Below are positions 12,373-26,617 of a stretch of 64,000 nt of DNA, piece after piece; within the stretch, counting starts at the first letter, position 1; the number at the start of each line of letters is the position of its first letter. Source of the DNA: Lingula anatina. Lineage: Eukaryota > Brachiopoda > Lingulata > Lingulida > Lingulidae. The notes below the pieces were generated by a model. The model saw only the letters and a program-made list of their open reading frames with translations. It did no database searches and was not told the origin of the DNA. The position numbers and the translations under genes were made by a program. The stretch spans positions 189,855 to 253,854 of the forward strand of contig NW_019775136.1 of assembly GCF_001039355.2 (NCBI RefSeq), in the 5' to 3' direction.

Positions 12373-15300
12373 CACTTTTGTAAGGGGTGTACCAGGTTTT
12401 TAAAGATGTGTATATTTGTGATATTGCAAGTCATTAGGAGCTCTTCCTCAACACCAGGGATTGAATATTTGACTAGTTAAGGCTACTTGATGAATAAACT
12501 GATAAATAGTCTTGTTGTTATTTTTACAAATATTATTATTATTACTAGTGCATTGTTATGGATTTATTATTTCTTTTAAGATGATTACCAATTTTGGTAT
12601 TTTATGTATTTAAGCATAACAAAAAATGCCTAGAGTACAGAGTACATGGACTTTTTTGCAGTGATGTTTTCATCGCAATATATTTACTTTTGTTAATATA
12701 ATATTATTACATTATATTAATAAAGAAAAATGAACACACCACCATACCTGCAATAAAAAATCCTTTTTTTTCCCCTAATAACATAGCAAGAAAAGCGTTA
12801 TGGCTTTCTGGTAGTGAAATAAAGTGGCTTGTTTCACAAAATCCTCATGAAAACTGAGACATTTTGATTTACTCAAGATGAACCAAATTTGCCAGCATAT
12901 CAAGTAATATGATTAGAATCAAGTTCCCAATATCCATGTCTGTCTGCCTCGAGACTGCATTTCCAATAGCAGTATGTGTTTCAAATCATATCAAGTATTG
13001 CCATAGGTTGGTAACACAACAAGTAATGAGGATGTTGTGAAGTGTGCTAAAAAAAATAAGTGAACTTGTACTCATAGGTCAGGACTTTGTACTCTTTCAA
13101 AAAAAAAAAAAAAAAGTAACCCATGTATTCTTTTTATTTACATCACTTGAAATGCAGCAAATACTTGTAGTTGAGATTTATATGTATATAGTTATTAGGG
13201 ATGAAGCCAGCTCTGAATCACCAAATGTAATTCATCAGAACATGAAGATAAACATCAAATATTTGAGTAATTATATTAAATGTGTGATGATATATTACTG
13301 TATCACTGTTATGTGCAGTGTAATATGCTTCAGTTTTTGTGCTAATTCACTTTCATTTGTTATAGAATATCAGTCTTAGAGAGCTTTGAGGTCTTAAATT
13401 GGGTTAGCAGTTTATATTATTCAGATATTCAAATGGTATCTAAGGAAGTTTATCATTTTCTTTGCCCAAAAAATGAGGATGAAAGAAGATAACTGATTTA
13501 CTTAAAATGACATCAAGAATATTGCATTGCTTACTGCACAGGATTGGGTTCTTCACTGATGTTATATACTCTGTGCATGCTTTTGCAATTAACTTATCTT
13601 CTTTCTTAAAAGGGGGGGGGGGGGGAAGTGACAACAGGGTGGATTATGCCGTCTCTTACTCAGTATTCAGTTCTTATTTGTAAGGTTGATCTCGACTTGT
13701 GAAAGTCCAGCTGTGAAGTGCCATTTCTTGGCTCTTAAGCTTGGCAAATGCGATCGTGAACAGTGAAGTCCAGCACAATTGTGATGTTTATCAATACAAG
13801 GTAGCTCTGGTATTTTCTTACCATTTTTTGATTCCTATTATTATACTTTTTTTAGTGGTTTGTCTCTTGTCTGTGCAATACTTTCAGCAGTATGGTGCAG
13901 TTTCCGTCTTTGCTTCACCTGGTTCAGGGTCTTGTTTCAAGCTCAGGGGATTTAACACTATTTCACAACACTGTTTAAAAGTAATAAAAAATGGCAATTA
14001 TCAATGCAGCATAAGGCAGAGATTTTGCATTCTTTATTAATTGAAATATTTCTTTTAATTGGTTTGGACATTTGCTAGGTGTTTCTGCATTCACACCAGC
14101 TTTTAGTCTTTGTATTACTGTAGTTGCTGTCTATGCAGACCTGTTATTTGGCTTGTGGTAAAAACAAAAGGACTGCCCTCTATGAGGTTATACACATATA
14201 TCTTTACTTCATCTAGGGAGGGCTTATGCAGTAATATTCAGATGACACTATTTTCCCCAGCACATAAAATTGTTGCTAGTTTTTTTTTACAGATCAGACA
14301 CAAAGGTGAAGAATGTAATGGAAATAATATCTCTCCGTCTTCACAAATAATTTGTATGGGATGACATCTTGAGATTTTTCCCAGTATTTTCTTCCTAATT
14401 CCATAGTTATTTCAGACTAAGAAAGCAAACCTAATTGACATGTACAATTCACTTGCAGTTTTGTATTAAAATTCTTGAAATTTTTATTATTATTGTGTTA
14501 TTTATAGGCAAACCCTGGAGCTTGTAGTAAATGTTTTGTTTATTTTTATAGCACTGTTTTTATTTGAACAGCATGCATTTAACTGTTATCCTTGCTGTAA
14601 TGATAAAGATATTGATTAGTTTATTGGCACACATTTTAGTAAGATAATTTGGGTATAAATGATAAAATGAGAGTGGTTAAACATTTTTGAACACTGTAAA
14701 TAAGCAACGATTATTATCATATTTAACAATTACATTGCTATTTTAAATGATATAGCTTTGATTATTAAAACCAATCCTTGAACACTTCAGTATATGGGCA
14801 ATTGCTCTTAGAAGTCATTATCATATGGGTTTTAGGGTGTGAACTATCTGAAAAATTGTATTATACATATATATACACCTACGGGTGTCTTGTGTAAGAT
14901 AAATATAGTAACTGTGTTACTGATTTTTAGTTTATTGGCAACTTAAGACATCTGCCAAAGTTTGAGAGATTCTGAAGCTTTTGTTTGTGGAAACGGCTTT
15001 AACGTGTATCAAATAAATTGTAAAAGAGTGCATTTTTCCCATCTTTAGTGGAACAGAAAAGTGTAAAGATATATCAGTACTAGACAGCAAATGTCTAATT
15101 CAAACCCGACTTGCTTATAAATTAATTAATTGTGTGCTGTAAGGTGGTCCAAGTCAACTTAGGCAGACATTTCTATGCAGTTTGTAAATAAAGCAACTAT
15201 TAAAGACATGGCATAACTTGTGAAGGTTGAAACCAGACTATAATGATTATGAATCTGCTCATACAGACATACTGCAAAAAGGGGAGGTGTTTAAAATGCA

Positions 15301-16634
15301 TTTAAAATTATAAGATACGGGGTAGAAATTCTAACACTGTAGGATATGATGTATATCCTATTATATAGAAAATAAAGTGAATTATTATATAATACTTTTA
15401 AAGTGATGTGCACTATGCTATATTCAAGTAAATGTTACATATTGATTTCTGTTTACCTATAGTTAACATAAGAAATAATCCATTGAATTTTTAGATCTCA
15501 CTTTTAAATGCAAATATATCACTGTTAATTGTGTATAGTATGTGGTTGCATAATGATTATTTTTTATTGAGGATTGGAAAACATTGGAAAAGAAAGAAAA
15601 TTTTCATTGGTTACAAGACCTTATGATGGATGGGTAAGGATTGAATTAACCCCAGATTCTTTATTAGGACTGTTTAAATTGTTTAACAAATTCAAGAAAA
15701 GTTCTTTATGTAATTATGTATTTGTGTAGGAAAATTATAGCACTTGCACTTTGATTACAACATTGAAAGATGGAAAAAATTCCAGAAAAATTATGTAGGT
15801 TTAATTCATTTTTGAATAAAAAAAGGAAATGTTACACTTTTTAAGTTGCCGAGATCACTTTTCTACAAGGTTTAGTTTTGAGGTGCTTTTGTTCAGCAGT
15901 TGTCAAACATTGTGATTTTAAAAAAAGTTGAATATGCTAATAAAGAGGCCATGCTCTCAACCAAAAAATTTATACTTTACTACAACAAACAGAAAAAATT
16001 TTCTCTTTCAGAAGTGCCATTTTAATAAAATGGGCAGAGCTATTTTACCAATATCTTCAAAAGGAATGTAATTTAGAATTTCATATCTTGGAGAATTATA
16101 CTTTCTGGGGTAAATACTAAATTACACAGCAATGCTGTCAAATGTACACACAAAAGCAGACAATAATGAACAAAATGTGCTATTTTGTCAATTTTGATGC
16201 AATAACACTATGCTAAACAAAACACCAAATTTTAATAATACACCACAGGTAACATGGATATCAAGAATATGTAATCAGCATAAGGCTTCAGGCCCTTGAG
16301 AGTTTAAATTAACACATTGAAAAACTCAGAATAAGAAAAAACTGGATAAATTTGATTTTAAAAAAATGATCCAATCAAGCTGGTTTACCAATTTGAGCCT
16401 TATTTCAATCCTAAGAATCATTTAATCTTGTAATTGACCTGTTGCAAAAGAAACATGTTTTATCAGCTAAGAAAATTAAGGTTTTGCATGTTTAAACATA
16501 ATTTTATCTTTTTTTCGAGAAATGAAAAATGAGTTATCAACTCAACATTAGTAGGTGACAAAACCTTTAAGTTAATGGTTTCATCATATGAATGCTTACT
16601 ACACAATGAAATGTCAAAAAAGTTGCAGTCTATA
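12373..16634. other. SLC4 3' UTR and downstream non-coding DNA
   Basis: No conserved coding exon is seen on either strand. Several AATAAA-like signals follow the SLC4 stop (near 13983, 15010, 15186 and 15369), so a UTR of up to about 3 kb is possible; I cannot tell which is used. Short poly-G (about 13611-13625) and poly-A runs occur. Confidence 0.5.
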
Positions 16635-16638
16635 TTAA

Positions 16639-16975
16639 AGGGATAATAACTCTTCATTTCTGCCAAAAAATGAATTTTCCTGGAGTAAACAACAATTTTC
16701 CCATACTGACCAATGGTTAATGAATCCATTTTTACATTCAAAGTTGGTCCCTGGTTTTTTCCTAAAAAGTTTGGTTTTTTGTTAAAATCTCTTAAGAGAT
16801 TTTAACAGAGTATAGCCATCAATGGAGGTCACATGGTCTAAAGACAAGCTCAGATATCAGAATAATAGCTATAACTGCCTTTCTTGTGGTAAAACAGAAT
16901 ATATGATATTTCTATGAGTTATTCACAATGTTTTTATTGTGAAATATAGATCTCATATGAAGAGTTATTATCCCT
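16639..16975. mobile_element. 337-bp MITE with 19-bp perfect TIRs and TTAA target duplications
   Basis: The left terminus AGGGATAATAACTCTTCAT (16639-16657) and its exact reverse complement (16957-16975) are flanked by TTAA at 16635-16638 and 16976-16979. TTAA duplications are the hallmark of piggyBac-type transposition; the short, non-coding interior makes this a non-autonomous element. It lies between the convergent SLC4 and RAB3GAP1 genes. Confidence 0.8.
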
Positions 16976-16979
16976 TTAA

Positions 16980-17815
16980 AGTATGTAGATCTACTTTTTT
17001 GGTGAATAATGCTCTTTAAGTGTTTCAAAAGCAGTCTGCCTCTAACAAATGAAGTACACATGATCAATCATTGATAAACAATTTTTGTTGTATTTGAACA
17101 CTATGTTATACAAGTAGCCTTATATGATTGAACATCAAAAGCACAGCTGATGATGATGATGAGGATATTATTGGTTATCACTTCTCATTTTGCTTTGGGT
17201 AAATGTACTTGAAGAGCAAATTTCATCTTTAAGATCGCAAGTCCGTAAGAGTCAATAACATGAAATAGGCTGGAGAAGCTTTTTTCATTGTGTAGTTTTA
17301 AGATCAAGGATATCAGTTTAAACAAGACTTGATTGTAAGTTGCCCAAATACCTCAAATAAAGTCTCTCTGAAGCCTGAAAAGAAAAATGTTTAAGCAACT
17401 AGCTCTCAACACTTAGAGCTTCACAAATACAAGACAGGTAGACAGCAAAATGGTGATGTATACATAATTTATGGAGTGAATTTCACATAAGATGATCTAA
17501 TTTCCCATTTTTTTCTTATTTTACAGAATCTTTCAATCACATGATTTTGATGTTACAGTTTTACAGACACAGATCTAGAATGAGCACAGATAATGAAAAA
17601 ATCATTGCTAACATTTGAAAATGCCCATTTTATACATTATAATTCAATACAATACAATGTACATTACAAATTATAAAACATAAAACCAATGCATCTGTGT
17701 GTCTGTATGACATCTTGAATTCATAAAAAACATGCAGAATTGCTCATAAGCTTCTGATTAGAATCCCCCCCCCCCCCCAGGCATGCATGCTGCAAGTACA
17801 GTCAATGTGATAATT
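16980..17815. other. Probable RAB3GAP1 3' UTR (minus strand)
   Basis: No coding exon is seen. The stretch directly follows the RAB3GAP1 stop on the minus strand and holds a 14-C run at 17765-17778. The second copy's counterpart is cut short by the N at 34737. Confidence 0.4.
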
Positions 17816-19245
17816 TTAAGTAAATGTTGTATCAGAGGAGAAAGCTCCTGCCAGTCTGAACTCGTCTCTTAACAGGACACAGAACATCCTCTGTGCCGAG
17901 GGCCTGGAGTAAGGGGCTGGTCGTGGTACAACTGTCCTAAGGATGTACTCCCTGCCTGCAGGCTTAGGAAAGTCCGACCCATTCTTGATGTTGTCCTCGG
18001 GAGACACGGGCATGCCATTCATCATCATGTTTGCACTCTGAAAAACAGAAGACATGTGCTGACGTTATCAAAAATATTGTTATCAAATTGCACATATTGT
18101 CAATAAAAAGGGAGTATCCATGTATCAAAAAGAATCATGACCAGTGTAGATGGAGCATTGATCAAACTAATTCTTTGTCATTAACAAATATAACCAAGTT
18201 AAAGTTAGGCAAGAGACTATCTCTTACCACACTAAAGATATTGAGTGTTTCTTTGAACACAAGACATACTGGAAGTATTTTACACTTTTTCAACTTGGAA
18301 ATTAACCATTTTTCATTCAATCCAAATGATTTCCTAATCCAAGCCTCTATCAACAAACTCTCTGTCAAAGATTCTATCAAAATCCCAGCTTTCACCCACC
18401 TTCTGTGCTTCGGCAAACAATTTATGTATGATGGCCCCTGCTGGGCCCCTGGCCCCTCCCGCCACCTCAACCTCTGGCTGTTCCAGTAATTTGGAGGCAA
18501 ACTCCTCTATGTGGCCCTGGTGTGCCTTGTCCTCTGTCTCCCACTGGAACTTATTCCTCAAAGACCTGCCCCTAGCTATGACCAGTTCTGCTAGCCTCAG
18601 CTGGTTTAGGAGATCCTGTGTGGGGGATATGATGATGATGATGATGAAAATAGTAATTAAAGAAGAAATGAGCTCTTAATTCTTGTCTCTGGATCAAACA
18701 ATATCATTGAATGTACAGTCATTAATCATAAAGTATGTTTTATCTAGCTCATGCAAAGAAGGTTGACATGTTTTACAGATCCAAATATAGTGCCTACCTC
18801 GTATTTCTTGACATCTTGATCTGGGGCTCTGGTTACTTTACTGCTTTTGGTCTGGATCTGTTGAAGTAATGTGTTTAAGCTGGGAATACTGGAATCATCT
18901 GTAAGAATGTAACATTTATAAATTCATATTATAAGATTTAGTAAACAGTGAGAAGATAACTTTATATCAATTTGAAGTGTGACTTAACTCAAAAGAAAAT
19001 TTTTAAAACATACATTATAAAATGATAATATTTCAACTAAATACTCACAAAAACTCAACTAAAGTACTCATTTTTATTATTTTTTTCCACACATTTTTAG
19101 CCAAATGATAATACAGTCTTATGACATGTACATGTAAATACTTACTGTTTTCCTGTAGTTTAATAATAGCACCATGAATAAGCATTGGCATCAAATGAAG
19201 GGCAAGCTGACCTGGTTTCAGGGACGCTAAGAAGTGGAGAACCTA

Positions 19246-19302
<57 letters not shown>

Positions 19303-19776
19303 ATTTCTTTACCAGACAAACAGGACAATGTAGTCATCATACATGTATTGATAATATCAGTCTCATCTTAAAATTTAAATATGTACATTTATAAATAAAA
19401 TATTTTGACAAATCCATGCCTTACAAACAAGGATGGTAAAACATAACAATTCTGTCTAAAACTCAGTCTATTTATAAATAAGTTATTCTACTTTAATGTA
19501 TTCAATTGTGTCAGAGTTTAATCAAACACATACATTAACAATTGACAAACACTCCTTCCTAACCTGAATAAACGAAAAAATATTCACCTACTGCCAGTAC
19601 ATGGATATAATAATCTGATAATAAAAACTACCTTTTCTGCCTCCTTAGTATCATCAAAGAGTCTTTTCTGTCTCCTGACTGGTACTGGCTTTGCATTATG
19701 CCAGACTTCAACCCACATGTTACCAGGGATCTGCATACGCTGACTCAGTTGACCTGAGCAAAAAACGTCTTACTAG

Positions 19777-19861
<85 letters not shown>

Positions 19862-22800
19862 ATATCAAGTGTTACAGAATTGAAGCCAGCTATTCAAAAA
19901 TAATAAGATGATAATTATACTGTATATCATTCTGATGAGCTGTAGGGCTTAAAGATTTAATAAATTGAAGATGATAATAAAGATAACGAATCCACCTCAC
20001 TAGTCTGTTAAATAATGTACACTAGTTCCAAATTTAATTAACATTATAGTGAAACAAATGACTTTCAGTGACATAAAGAGTAACCACAGCAAGCCCAGGT
20101 TTGCGTGTTATTAAATCGCCCAATACGTAGATATAAAGTTCTTTACCTTTCTTTTCTCCTTGTGAATCCTGGTCTGCATCCTCCTCTTCTATATAGTCCC
20201 TAGGGGAGTACCAGCGAACAAAGTCCTCTAGGATACAACCAGGGTTGGCAGCCTCAAAAACAACAGTAAATACTGGTAACACTTTGAGTACAGCAGTAGA
20301 TTAAAAAAACAACTCTAATCTCCTTTTGGAATATTTCATATATTTCATCTACATTTATTACTTTTGAAATATTTCATAAATAAACTTAATTTTGCAATGT
20401 TTTATAAAGAATGTCAAAATTTTTCAAATTTCATAAATTCTTCCCATGTTCAAACATTTTGTACAAAATGATTTTAAAAAATCAACTTGTCATTATCCAT
20501 TTCATGTTCATTAAAAAAACACGCTGGACTCATGCCATTTTCCACATCCAAGTTAACTAACTTACCTTGAAAGCCTCCATATCTGACAACAGACAAGCAC
20601 TTTGCATCCTTGCCCTCAGATGTGTGCCTTCTACTGATGACCCCAGACTGAAACACAGAATACAATGCTGATTAAAAAATTCTTTCTACCACTCTTAACA
20701 TCATACAACAATGTGCAAAAAGCAAATGATAGAAAAGCAAAATGTTAAAATAGCACTGAAGAAACAAACATCCAACCACTGTACAATGTTGTAAACATGT
20801 GCATCCTTCATAGATCTTTTTTTTTGTGGAGGCCACTTATTTGCATCTACTTACTTGGCTAGCACTTCAGCATGCTCTGCCAGCATGTCCTCAGTCATGG
20901 GAGCAGGTTCCTGTGTGATAGGAATGTAGAGAATCTCGTCCCTTCTCAACAATTTCAACTCCCCGCATGGCCTGAGACGCCCCTCTGGCTGCAGTGTCAC
21001 TGAGTCTTCATACCTGACATCTGTGGACCCACTGAGATCTGAGGCAAGGCTGATAGCCTCTTCATTATCACAGTCTTCTCCTAGCAAAGACGTACTGTCA
21101 CTTGAATCAGCCACAGATGTCTTTTTAGCTAAAGATACCTGACTCATAGATTCTTGGCACTCATAAAATTCATCATCATCGTCGTCGTCATCATCTTCCC
21201 CCTCTTTCTCCTTTGCTGCATCTTTTCCAGTGTTTTTCTCAGAGTTTTTACCCTTCGTGTCCTGTCCTGAAGACTTAACTTGCTTACCTAACTCTTCAAT
21301 GTTGTCTGATATAGAGGTATGTTTTACCTCCAGACCAAGTGCAGACCTCGTTTTCTTCCTATCAATACAACAGTTCAACATCTGGAAAGTAAGACGAGGT
21401 TGAGTTTCACCTGTACTTAAATTTGCTGCATTTAATGCAAGTGCTCAAAAAAAATTTTTTCAAACTTCATAAAAAAATACACCTGAGCCTAAAGTATGTT
21501 GAATCTTATCAGTGGGCAAAGGCTCAGCCGATAAACTAAAACCTTATGCGAGATACAGTTAAGCATGTTACAACTACAGTTATGGGGACAAGGCTGGGAT
21601 CTGAGATTTTCTTTATGTTTACATCAGGCAATAGCAGAATTCTTATGTCTTGAACTTGGTCGTTTCATTAGAAAGAAATTTGCAGTGCATTAATTTATGC
21701 ATTATTACCTGTAACTTCTGATGAAGTAAACTTGTCCCTAGATTAGGTGAACCTTTTTCTAAACTGAAAAGAATCAATGGTTTGAGAAATTACAGAATTT
21801 AATAAGAATTTAATGAGAATTTAATAACATCATAGGCAAAATAAAGATGCAAACCAGGCAATTTGTTTTATTTATTTATTTTTTTTTTTGTAATATAGTC
21901 GTTTTCCTGTGTGCCTTCCTTTAGTCAATTTCATGGCACACAAACAAATTGCTACGAAGATATTTATCTCATAAAAGAAAATCAAAAGTTTTTGCAAAAA
22001 ATTTGACCTTTCCTTTTTTACTATCTTTAAAAACATTTTATCGCCTATTTAGAACTTTAGAACCATACACTCACCCTATAATGTAGTAGTCATTTTCCCA
22101 TCTATATCTCATCTCCAGTACAAACTCCTGCCACAGATGGGCCAGAGCTCTCAGGCCGCCACCACTGTGGTTCAGTATACAGCAACAAATGGCCAGTTTG
22201 TGAGTCAGGCTGTCCACAGGAGCCGACTTCAACTGCCGTCCGAGATCCTGAAACATAATAAAAATAATGTATCCTTTCTTTAACAATTAAAGTTAAGACC
22301 AAAGCCTTCCTCAGAGAGCCATCTAGCAATCATTAGGACTGCCATTGGCCTCAAAATATATATATTATCAAAGATGGCTGGGCAGCTTACAAAAATTTCG
22401 GTAAATGATGGGCTGGTTTGTGTGATGGCCTATGAATGGACTAGTAGATCCCCAGAAAGTTGTTTGATGTACCTAGATGGTAAGATGAATCCCAGTTAAA
22501 TAAAACTGCATTCTATGGCCTTGGTTAGGACAATTGCCACCCAAAAGATTATTAAAAATAGTCATAATGCTTTCAATGAAAGATGTTCATCTATTTTACT
22601 TTTTCCAGTCATGATGCACTCATACCTTTGTGACATCTGAAGTTTCTGATTTGGAGGATCCAATGGTGGAAGTTTGCTCTGTTTTATCCTCATTGACAGA
22701 ATCAGGAAAAAGAAACTGAAATTAAAAATTAATTGACTTTCTTAAGTCAGTCAGTCCATTAAACTGGTAGGGAACTTAAAATTTGACATGTATAAGTTGT

Positions 22801-23948
22801 TTTTTGTGATAAACATCAATCTCAGCATTCAGCTTTAATGAACTCACTAGACTATATACAATTGATAAATTCTACAAAACAATACTAATTTTTCCATTCA
22901 GCCAAGTGCTTACCTGCAATAATTTATTCAACAGGGGTTCTGGGATTGGCGCATCTTCTGCCTTCATCTTCATCTTGGATGATGCACTTGTCATAACATT
23001 GGAGATAGAGGGAAGGTTATAGCTTACTGTTGGTTCTGTTAATCTCTGCAGGGCTTTACTGACATCTGCATTATCTGAAATACGAAAAGTGGCAATACAC
23101 AGGAGATGAAAGAAAGATTTTTTTAGGATTAATGTTGTTTTGCCTTCACAGAAATATGCAACATCTTAAGTATGAAAAATTTGGGTTTTTACTGAAAGAA
23201 AAAGGTAATAAACTCTTTGAAAACAGTATCCAGGATATACAGTTTTCACTCTTGATATTTCAAACTTTGTGCCAGTATTGAATTGATGCTGCTGACAGAA
23301 ATGGGAGCACAAAAAGATGTGAAAAAATCTCTCTTTATTCAAAAAACTGTTTTGTTCAAAAACTTTTAACATACTGATTGTAAGCACTTCACTTTGCTAA
23401 AGCTGGGGTCAAGACCTGAAAGACATACACTTACCTTTTTCTTCTTCCTGAAACGTATGCCTTCCCAACAACTGGTCTGTGGACTCCTTTCTGTAGCATA
23501 CAGCTATAAACTCATCAAGATAATCACCTGTAACAATACAATAAGAATACAATGAGAATACCCCCAAAATATAAACAGAATATCACAACCATAAGATAAC
23601 AAAAGCGAAAATACATTAGTGTATATTTTTTAAACAAATCTTAATGAAAAATTGTAAGATCTATAAAAGATTTTCTATAGGTTATCCAAAGAGGACACTT
23701 TCCTACAACACTGGAAATGTCACACACACATGGGCATATATGTTTTTAATATCAAACAAGCATGCCTGTAAGCACATACAAAGGAGACCTATATTACCAA
23801 GTAGACAGAGAACATCCTCTGACATTTGCACCCTCACAGACCATTGTGGGGCTTGGAGTGGGTCAAGGTCCCTGCAGTAAAACAAAGAAAACAATCATCA
23901 CTTCAGACCAATTCTTACTGTTACATGCTCACACGTGTGCATGCAAAT

Positions 23949-24026
<78 letters not shown>

Positions 24027-24222
24027 TGCACTGATTTTGGAATAAAACATCTACGACATCCATTACACAACAATTAGAAAATTATATTTAAGACATGCCG
24101 GTTGTATATATTATTTAAAGGAAGTTTAAGTATTATTTATTTTAAATCTACCAAAATACTCAAAGTCACCCTGTTTATATTAATCATGATATGTGATATA
24201 CAGGAAACATCAAAATAGTGCC

Positions 24223-24253
<31 letters not shown>

Positions 24254-26548
24254 TAGAGGCTATGCATTTATGAACTTAAAAAGCAAATAAATCTTATTTC
24301 CTTTATGTAACAAGGTAGCCATAGAAATATTGATTTAGCAATAACAGTATTGCTTTAATCTATTGCTTCACAAAGTTGATAAAAACTCTTAAATATAACA
24401 GTGACTATCAAGATCTATACCTACGTGTATGTATCATTGTCTACAATCATTTCTTCAGACAAATTTGGCCATGTTGTAGAAAGATGTAATTCACTGAAAT
24501 TGAATGGAACATTTTTCAAAAAGATTTAAAGTATATATGGTTGGGGCTAAAACCATGTGTATTGCCAGTGCCTACGCTAAAGGTAAAATATTTTAAAATA
24601 TTATAACATTTCCTAATCTGAAAGGATAAGTCTTGTTTAGTGAAAATGATAAAGGAAAAAATGCGCTGATTTAACTGAATTTCCAACAAGGAAATAGAAA
24701 TGATGCTGTTCTACAAATTGATTATAAATAAAATTTCACAACAATACTTTGGAAAAAGTAAACTCCATTATTATTTTTTTTTGCCTAATTTCTAAATGAA
24801 AGATACCTGACTGGATCCTCACAAGCTCCAAATGGCAATGTCTCAAAGTCTGTACACCCAATCTCATCTTCTGTGACAGATTCAATGTCTGAAATAGAAT
24901 ATGTAGCACAAATATGACTATCACAAACATAAGAACATAAATTCCCTGTTCTAAACAATCAAGTTTGCACTGCCACATATCAAATTTTCATCATTAAACA
25001 AAACAATACCAGGTCCACACAACAACAGACCCTATTCTTTTTCACTTATAAGAAGTATACTATATATATACAGTTACCCTGATAAAAAGTCTGATAAACA
25101 TTTTACAACAAATGGCAAATCCTATGACAAAAATAACATAATTACCAGGAGGTGCCTGTGGCCAGGCATACTGTGTCCAGTCTTGTAACACATAAGTGAA
25201 CCTCACTGACACAGTGACTGGAGGAGGAGGGGATATGGGAGATGCCTAAAAGGTATAGTAATGACATAAGTTTTAACTGATCCTGAAATTTAGACATGTT
25301 CAAAATCAAAGTAATACTCAACTTAAGCTGGCTTTATTGATGTCACTAGATAAAGCCTGCATTGTGGTTTCAGGCAATTTTGATGCTACTCAGTTTAATT
25401 CTGGTTTAAGTTAGCACCATTGTGAATGCAGCAATAAATCCCCATTCTCACCAGTTTTCCCTTGAATACATCTAACAGTCCTGAAAGGTGATTGTACTGT
25501 GGTGGGATCCTCTTCAGGTGAACCATGTCAAAACTGGTCCGTACTCCTGGGAACTCACACAGGCCATAGTATAGACGCCTCCACTTCTGATGACCTTGGA
25601 TAAATACAGGCACCTGGCTTCAATTGAAAATGGTTAAAAAAAATTAATTTGCAAGTGGCAAATTGATCTAAAGCATAAAAACTGATAAACATCATGATAA
25701 AAATAAAATTCTTGGTCATATAAAAATAATCAATTTACTAAGTTATAAAAGTTTAAAAGTCAACTAAGTACATAAACAAATAAATAAAACTTACCATCCA
25801 GTGTTATTCACAGCAATAGCAATAGAGCTCATGAGAATATTGATCCTAGTTTCACTTGTAACAGCTTCAGAAGTAGCCCCGGGAGAAATAACCACAAAGT
25901 CACGTATGCCATACCTAGAAAATACAATTCATTATGTATCAACTGAGCATTTAAGTAAGTATCACTTCTAGAATCAGTGTGTCATAAAGTGAGACATTTA
26001 TCCACCAAAGAATATTAATACTTTGACAGCCAATAAAAATAATAAGAAACTGCATTTGGAGCCTGTCTGCACACCTTGCGCATTGATCTTGTGACAAGAT
26101 AATGAGTGATCAGAGACTTACCTTTAGCCCTTTCACCCATTCTGTATGCATTTTCATATTCCCAAAAAGTAATTTCATACAATGTAGCTGTTACATTTTA
26201 TTAACTTATAAAAATATAAGACATACAAGAGATGCCAAATTGAATATACTTAATCCCTTGGCTGTATTGGGGAATTACAAGATAAACACAAATAGAGTTG
26301 ACATGAACATCATTCTATTCACAGACACATTGCTGCATGTACTGTGTACACGTACCATCTACTCAGGCAATGTGCTCTACTTGGGAAATCATTCTCCATG
26401 CTAAGTATATCCTGCAGGGGCTGAGGTATTGCATCTACAATAACAAAACATAGGATATCAACAATAATATCACTTTCATTTACATTAAACACACAAATAC
26501 AAGCCACAAGTAATGGTGTGTGCATGTGTGTGTGTGTGTGTGTATGCA

Positions 26549-26617
<69 letters not shown>

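Noticed and set aside
13044-14364. Several open frames downstream of SLC4
   Set aside because: Low-complexity, AT-rich translations in probable 3' UTR, with no conserved motif.
18031-18489. Plus-strand 152-codon frame
   Set aside because: It runs antisense over a RAB3GAP1 intron and exon 23; the minus strand carries the conserved protein.
19691-19903. Ile-Tyr repeat protein
   Set aside because: Translation of the (AT)n tract.
23762-24077. Reading frames encoding His-Thr repeats
   Set aside because: They are translations of the (CA)n microsatellite inside a RAB3GAP1 intron.
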